Shown here one piece after another: positions 60,901 to 64,000 of a DNA stretch of 64,000 nt (position 1 is its first letter; every line of letters begins with the position of its first letter). The notes below the pieces were generated by a model. It was not told the origin of the DNA. It did not search any database and was given only the letters and a program-made list of their open reading frames with translations. This DNA is from Propionibacteriaceae bacterium (lineage in GTDB: Bacteria > Actinomycetota > Actinomycetes > Propionibacteriales > Propionibacteriaceae), in contig JAUNVL010000003.1 of assembly GCA_030537675.1 (NCBI GenBank), forward strand, positions 22,938 through 86,937. Direction: 5' to 3'. A program made the position numbers and the translations under genes.

Positions 60901-63385
60901 TCCGCAGGGCAAGGGATGCGTCCTCGGCAAGGTCGGCACCGGTCGCACCCGCGATCGGAACCCTGACGAACGACGACGAGGCGAAGACGTCGCTGGGAAT
61001 CCAGGTCCTCACCTCTCCGGGGTCGACGGTGGCCTCGTCGAGCGGCACCGGGTGCAGGCCGGCGGTGGCCGTGATGGACCTGCCGGCACCTGTTGCGGTG
61101 GCAGTGTAGGTGGTGGCCCATTCACCGGCGATCATGTCGGCCGGTGTGACCGTGTGTGACGGGCCATTGTTCTTGCAGGCGTACGATGCGCCCGGAGCCA
61201 GGGCCGACTGGTTGCAGGCGTTGGCGCCGGTGGGGGCGGTGAACGCAATCGTGCTCAGTGGCACGTTCCCGGTGTTGATGACCTCCACCCATGGCTGAAT
61301 CCGGTCGCCGAGCAGACCCTGCTCGCCGCCGGGGTAGATGGCGTCGAGCACGGGTCGGATCGTCAGTGCTGGATCGGCCGCGACGGGGCCTGAGACCCGG
61401 ACGGCGTGGATCGTGCCGTCGAACATCCAGCGCTCGGGACGATTCTGGTTGTTGCCGCCGATCGTCAGAGAGTTCAGTCCTGCCACGGAGTTAAAGAAGC
61501 CCGTTGACGTGGACGATCCGATGGCGACGCCGTCGAGGTACATGGTGACGCCGGATGCGGTGGCGCTGACGGCCAGTCGGTGACGTGTGCCGATGGTCAC
61601 GTTGGTGGTGCTGGCGATCTGTACCGCTTGGCCGGGCCCGCCGGTGCGGACCTCGAAGTACGGTTTGCCACTGTTGATCGAGAGGATGACGTCCTTGTCC
61701 GCCGACGTCGAGACGGACGCGGAGAGCAGGGTGGCGACGGTCTGGTTCGGACCCGCCGTGAAGTCGACGGCGATGGTGCCGGCGTCCAGCGTCGCGATGC
61801 TCGACAACTCTGCGGAGACGTCGGTGTACATGCCTGCTGGGCTGAACACGGCACCCTCATCCCAGGTCAGCACATTCTCGCCGCCGAGAACCGGCAGAGG
61901 GGCAGTTGTGGCCGACTCACCGGATGGGTTCGAATACGTGAATGTGACGTCGTGCGTCCGGGTGTCGGCGGTGGTGTCGGCAGTGACAGGGACGGTGACG
62001 GTGACGGATGAGCCGGCGGCGATGGCCGGGACAGCAACGCTCGCGCTGCTGAACCGCTGGTCTGCGGCGACCATGATGGTGCCGGCAGCAAAATCGCCAC
62101 CCGACTGGTTCGTGATGGAGATCGTCGTGGCGGTGGGGACGCCACCCAGGTACGTGTCCGCAGGTGTTACGGAGATGGAGCCGCACATCCCGTCGAGCCA
62201 GTCGAGATCGAAGCTGGTGAACGAGAGGTGACGGTAGCCGTCGCGCTCGTAGAACAGTCCGTAGCGTCCGCCACGCTCTCCGGCACCGTCGGCCAGCGCG
62301 GTCAGGGTCGAGTATCCGGTGGCACCAGACTGGACGACCTTGCTGACCGGCCACGTCTTGCCGTCGTCACAGCTCATGCGGACGGTGAGGTTGCGGCGGA
62401 CGTGCTGGTTGGCGGTGTTGGAGAAGAGCAGGATCTTGGACTTCGGATCGGAGGCGGAAGCGTCGGGAAAGGCACGGATGATGGAGCCATTGTTCGCCGG
62501 GTCCGGCAGCTCGGTGTCTTGGGAGAAGGCGGTGTAGGTGGCACCGCCGTCGGTGGAGGTGGCGACGCGGCGGTACGGAGCGGCGCGGGAATTGAGCAGG
62601 ACATCACCGTTGCTCAGCTCGACCGTCTTGTTCTCGTCGGCTCCGGGTCCGATCGGTTCCGACGTCTGCCAGGTGGCGCCACCGTCGTCGGAGTAGACAC
62701 TGACGGCGTAGTTGGCTCCGCTGATACGGACCGTGTACTGCTGGATCAGCCGGCCTGCGTGCGTGTTGTTGCGCAGCTGGATGCCTTCGCCGGAGGCCGC
62801 GAACATGCCGCCCCATGCCCTGCCCTGCTTGATGTCGGAGGTGATGCGGTGGTGCGTCCATGTTGCCCCGTCATCGTCGGAGACTGAGTAGTCGGCATGC
62901 AGTACGTTCTTGTCGTCGTGGTTCTGACCAGTGGTGGAGCTCGCGAAGCCGGCGTTGATGGAGGCGGCGTAGAACACGAACACCTTGCCGGTGTTCCGAT
63001 CGACGATCACCGACGGGTCCCCGAAGCCGTTGGGGGCTGCTTCCTGCCGGATGATCGTCTGGGGGCCCCACGACGTGCCGCCATCAGTGGAGCGCCGCAT
63101 GAGCAGCGTGATGTTGCTGGGTAGATCTGCCATGGTTGGACGACCGTCGTAGATGGCCAGAATGTCGCCGTTTGTCAGTTGGGTGAGCGAGGGAATGCGG
63201 TAGCGCAGCCATCCAGCCTCACCGCGGTTGGCAATATCGTGCAGCGTGATATCGGGATCGATGCCATCACCCGATTGAGCCGCGACGGGTGGCTCAGCTG
63301 AGGCCGGCTCGGACTGGAAGAGGCCCATCAGGGGAAGGACAAGGCCGAGCGACAAGAGGACGGCAAAGAGCCGGCGAATGTTCAT
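57974..63385 (-). CDS. Secreted multidomain sialidase / GH123-like glycosidase
   Basis: 1803-residue exoenzyme. Signal peptide 1-30 (cleavage after ASA). GH33 sialidase about 40-400: arginine motif RYRIPSL at 61-67, five Asp-box motifs (STDGGTSWG 99, SDDDGATWT 169, SDDGGATWQ 232, STDGGATYT 277, SCDDGKTW 338) and the GATGYSTL tyrosine near 358. An Ig-like NEW3 domain (about 401-495) and a LamG/concanavalin-type domain (about 500-662) follow. A DUF4091/GH123-type domain covers roughly 840-1340, with LAFDEQP near 1125 holding the Asp-Glu pair. Then NEW3-like, an NPCBM domain (about 1455-1580, GVTYTKGLGVHA), a Thr/Ala/Ser/Val linker and a C-terminal module with WWTTCEPYSQTTRCRT and WMTECDTDRTGGNGCRT. 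Probably strips sialic acid and N-acetylgalactosamine from host glycans. Confidence 0.9.
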   Translation of the reverse strand: MNIRRLFAVLLSLGLVLPLMGLFQSEPASAEPPVAAQSGDGIDPDITLHDIANRGEAGWLRYRIPSLTQLTNGDILAIYDGRPTMADLPSNITLLMRRSTDGGTSWGPQTIIRQEAAPNGFGDPSVIVDRNTGKVFVFYAASINAGFASSTTGQNHDDKNVLHADYSVSDDDGATWTHHRITSDIKQGRAWGGMFAASGEGIQLRNNTHAGRLIQQYTVRISGANYAVSVYSDDGGATWQTSEPIGPGADENKTVELSNGDVLLNSRAAPYRRVATSTDGGATYTAFSQDTELPDPANNGSIIRAFPDASASDPKSKILLFSNTANQHVRRNLTVRMSCDDGKTWPVSKVVQSGATGYSTLTALADGAGERGGRYGLFYERDGYRHLSFTSFDLDWLDGMCGSISVTPADTYLGGVPTATTISITNQSGGDFAAGTIMVAADQRFSSASVAVPAIAAGSSVTVTVPVTADTTADTRTHDVTFTYSNPSGESATTAPLPVLGGENVLTWDEGAVFSPAGMYTDVSAELSSIATLDAGTIAVDFTAGPNQTVATLLSASVSTSADKDVILSINSGKPYFEVRTGGPGQAVQIASTTNVTIGTRHRLAVSATASGVTMYLDGVAIGSSTSTGFFNSVAGLNSLTIGGNNQNRPERWMFDGTIHAVRVSGPVAADPALTIRPVLDAIYPGGEQGLLGDRIQPWVEVINTGNVPLSTIAFTAPTGANACNQSALAPGASYACKNNGPSHTVTPADMIAGEWATTYTATATGAGRSITATAGLHPVPLDEATVDPGEVRTWIPSDVFASSSFVRVPIAGATGADLAEDASLALRIPVNGRASAQLAVTTADALTGLQAEVTPLTNDASVTLPSDAVQVRYPSFIPDKDNGGLVADPLVDVASIDVEAGQNQPVWFTVRIPDGTAPGTYTAAITISHADGTVGTWPLTVDVPDVAYRDMADRPFVLDLWSQPDTVADYLDLPVWSEAHFTALEPYWADLASAGQRVINVAVTEDPWLVNANGTIRPQTASHYKSTIEWKWDGAEFAFDFTAFDRIVTDSRAAGIGPDIHAFTMLQFQNHDRINYTDTRTGDPAVEIVTVGSARYKEAWTAFLTAFQAHLLDKGWFDDTRLAFDEQPLARMNAAFDVIRAVSPAWAEKIALAANSLAEADIAEYISFNYSFLGSVPQSLIDQRRADDKPTLFYTWNEPTKPNTVTKTPPFNARTLGWVVAQRDLDGFLRWTYNSWPLDIYNDPSFRYDQGDEYIVYPGADGPVSSIRWELFRDGQDDAELLNLAQSELGANDAALRAALDGVNAAGDPTAVNFANLLDHRSAVINALVEGPPPVIATGDVTISKTSVIDSNTGSTTLRVPVRNTTDEAHTVTLAAEGNTVFRGGPTTVTVAAGASAVLTLELTPGGRVGKDSFNAVLSIGDREITSRHFDVVSGGYYLSDADWVSATNGWGPVERDTANGEEEAGDGPVMSLGGVTYTKGLGVHARSVIEYDLGGTCSTLRFDYGIDDYMKAQPGSLKMYVRGDGDELWASGVIATTGRNTAEVDVTDVETLVLDVDPNGANGQDHADWAGIWVQCSEPGSGTPTPSSTATVTSSATVTATATPAVTETASTTATATSSTTATATVTSTTTTTATATATSSTTATATVSSTATVTPSPSPSTGGPVNVYTTPGFHFVNGRHWWTTCEPYSQTTRCRTQIWSTQVEAKGGTFVSTTGWHFNNLTYLPSARSLWKNNPLGNTGSWTDNAGRDWMTECDTDRTGGNGCRTWIYTHVVEATAKPGGGYSYRTAQKWVFNNLVLFS
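58386..58640. repeat. GTGGCGGTGGCCGT-type repeat coding the sialidase linker
   Basis: Imperfect tandem repeats of short G/T/C words (GTGGCGGTGGCC and variants) cover about 250 bases inside the sialidase gene. On the coding strand they give a Thr-Ala-Thr/Ser-Val linker of some 85 residues, with TATATSSTTATATV occurring more than once. Such tracts change length by slippage or recombination, so linker length probably varies between strains. Confidence 0.75.
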
Positions 63386-63575
63386 GTTGATCCTCGCTGA
63401 TCAGTGGGGGGTTGCAGCGACTCTACGACTTGGGACAGCCATTTGGGGTCAGTCCTGTGGCATGAGCAGGCGTCGTGCCCGGCTGCGCCGGCGCACAGGC
63501 GCAAGGAGTCACGGGGACTGGCACGGGTTTGCCCCGTGGGGCAGCCGTGGGCGGGAGGTGCGGTTGACTGGGCCC

Positions 63576-63991
63576 ATGCGCACAGTGATGAACGTGACCG
63601 CGGCAATCTTCCTGATTTTTGTCCTGGCGGGGTGCGGCACTTGAACGGTGAAGCCCCCGAGATCCCGGAAAGTGACTCCTGGCGGGAGGATGTTGTCGCC
63701 GCTCTCGAAGGTACGCCGGGGGTGACCTCGGTGGATGTCACCGTCAACGAGTTCGACGACGGCGGTGGCGGGAAGGGTCCGGTCATCTATGGCAAGTTCA
63801 CCGTCACCCACGATTCCCAAGCCGTCGTCGAGGAAGCGATGCGTCGCATGAGCGATGCCCTCGGTCCGGATTCACGCGGTGTGGGGCTGAATCTCTCGAT
63901 CACCACTGACGGGGCGACGGGGGCGAACTTGCGTGACTTCGGTTACGGCGATGTCCGGCACGGCCGGGAGCTGTGGGAGGCCACCCACTGA
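63576..63991 (+). pseudogene. Frameshifted small lipoprotein gene, relative of the one at 40457
   Basis: From ATG 63576 the frame reads a signal peptide with lipobox (VTAAIFLIFVLAGCGT) and stops at TGA 63644. The mature part continues in another frame from about 63632 to 63991 (SWREDVVAALEGTPGVTSVD, GPVIYGKFTVTHDSQAV, then about 50 more residues). It matches the intact lipoprotein at 40457 in both order and sequence. A one-base deletion near 63635-63650 would explain the split. A sequencing error, or independent use of the GTG at 63632 without signal peptide, cannot be excluded. Confidence 0.6.
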
Positions 63992-64000
63992 AGCTCTGAC

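Noticed and set aside
60053-61159. Long plus-strand open frame (368 codons) inside the sialidase gene
   Set aside because: Antisense to a well-supported gene; rich in Gly, Val, Asp and Arg with no motifs. Typical shadow of GC-rich coding sequence.

Overview
The window is high-GC actinobacterial DNA from around a chromosomal replication origin. The order dnaA / rpmH-rnpA-yidD-yidC-jag-rsmG / parA-parB / ddl-aminotransferase-trxA-trxB, the two parS sites and the DnaA boxes are typical of Actinomycetota. The gene content (large sialidase with an actinobacterial C-terminal surface module, YozG/DUF2975 pair, GH15 glucanase, SorC-glpD) suggests a member of the Propionibacteriaceae, such as a Tessaracoccus-like organism. 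That family placement is inference; no 16S gene is present.

Layout. 1-2461: two-gene FtsX/MacB-type ABC transporter on the minus strand, cut by the left edge. 2462-4664: origin region, with dnaA on the minus strand and DnaA-box clusters on both sides of it; dnaN is not in its usual place next to dnaA. 4665-7799: rpmH, rnpA, yidD, yidC, jag and rsmG, a tightly packed plus-strand operon for ribosome, RNase P and membrane insertion. 7800-10926: parS, a long gene-free stretch, then parA-parB. 10985-16337: housekeeping genes (DUF3817, SURF1, D-Ala-D-Ala ligase, aminotransferase, thioredoxin and its reductase). 16428-31539: accessory metabolism: a TetR-controlled efflux pump, an SQR-like flavoprotein, a Fur/catalase pair, a G6PDH-like protein, GH15, an enoyl-CoA hydratase-like hydrolase, SorC/glpD and a saccharopine-dehydrogenase-like reductase.

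31812-36962: a second FtsX-type ABC transporter with a NarL-type two-component system whose kinase carries an extra, degenerate phosphoacceptor module. 37142-40441: RraA-like protein, gamma-glutamyltransferase and a tocopherol-cyclase-like protein. 40457-45468: a minus-strand operon of two glycosyltransferases, an NCS2 nucleobase permease and a small lipoprotein. 45469-46323: sparse region with a tautomerase-like fragment, an inverted repeat and a possible leader peptide, upstream of a strongly asymmetric heterodimeric ABC exporter (46324-50098). 50243-57866: MgtC, POT peptide transporter, M24 peptidase, DUF2975/HTH pair, surface-glycan acyltransferase and LysE exporter. 57974-63385: an 1803-residue secreted sialidase/GH123-like enzyme. 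The window ends with a frameshifted relative of the 40457 lipoprotein.

No CRISPR array, tRNA, rRNA or insertion sequence was seen. The points most worth checking are the displaced dnaN, the kinase with a duplicated pseudo-DHp domain, the all-or-none asymmetry of the ABC exporter, the AT-rich motif shared by the parAB flanks and the DUF2975/HTH operator, the Lys-to-Met change in the G6PDH-like protein, and the intact/broken lipoprotein pair.
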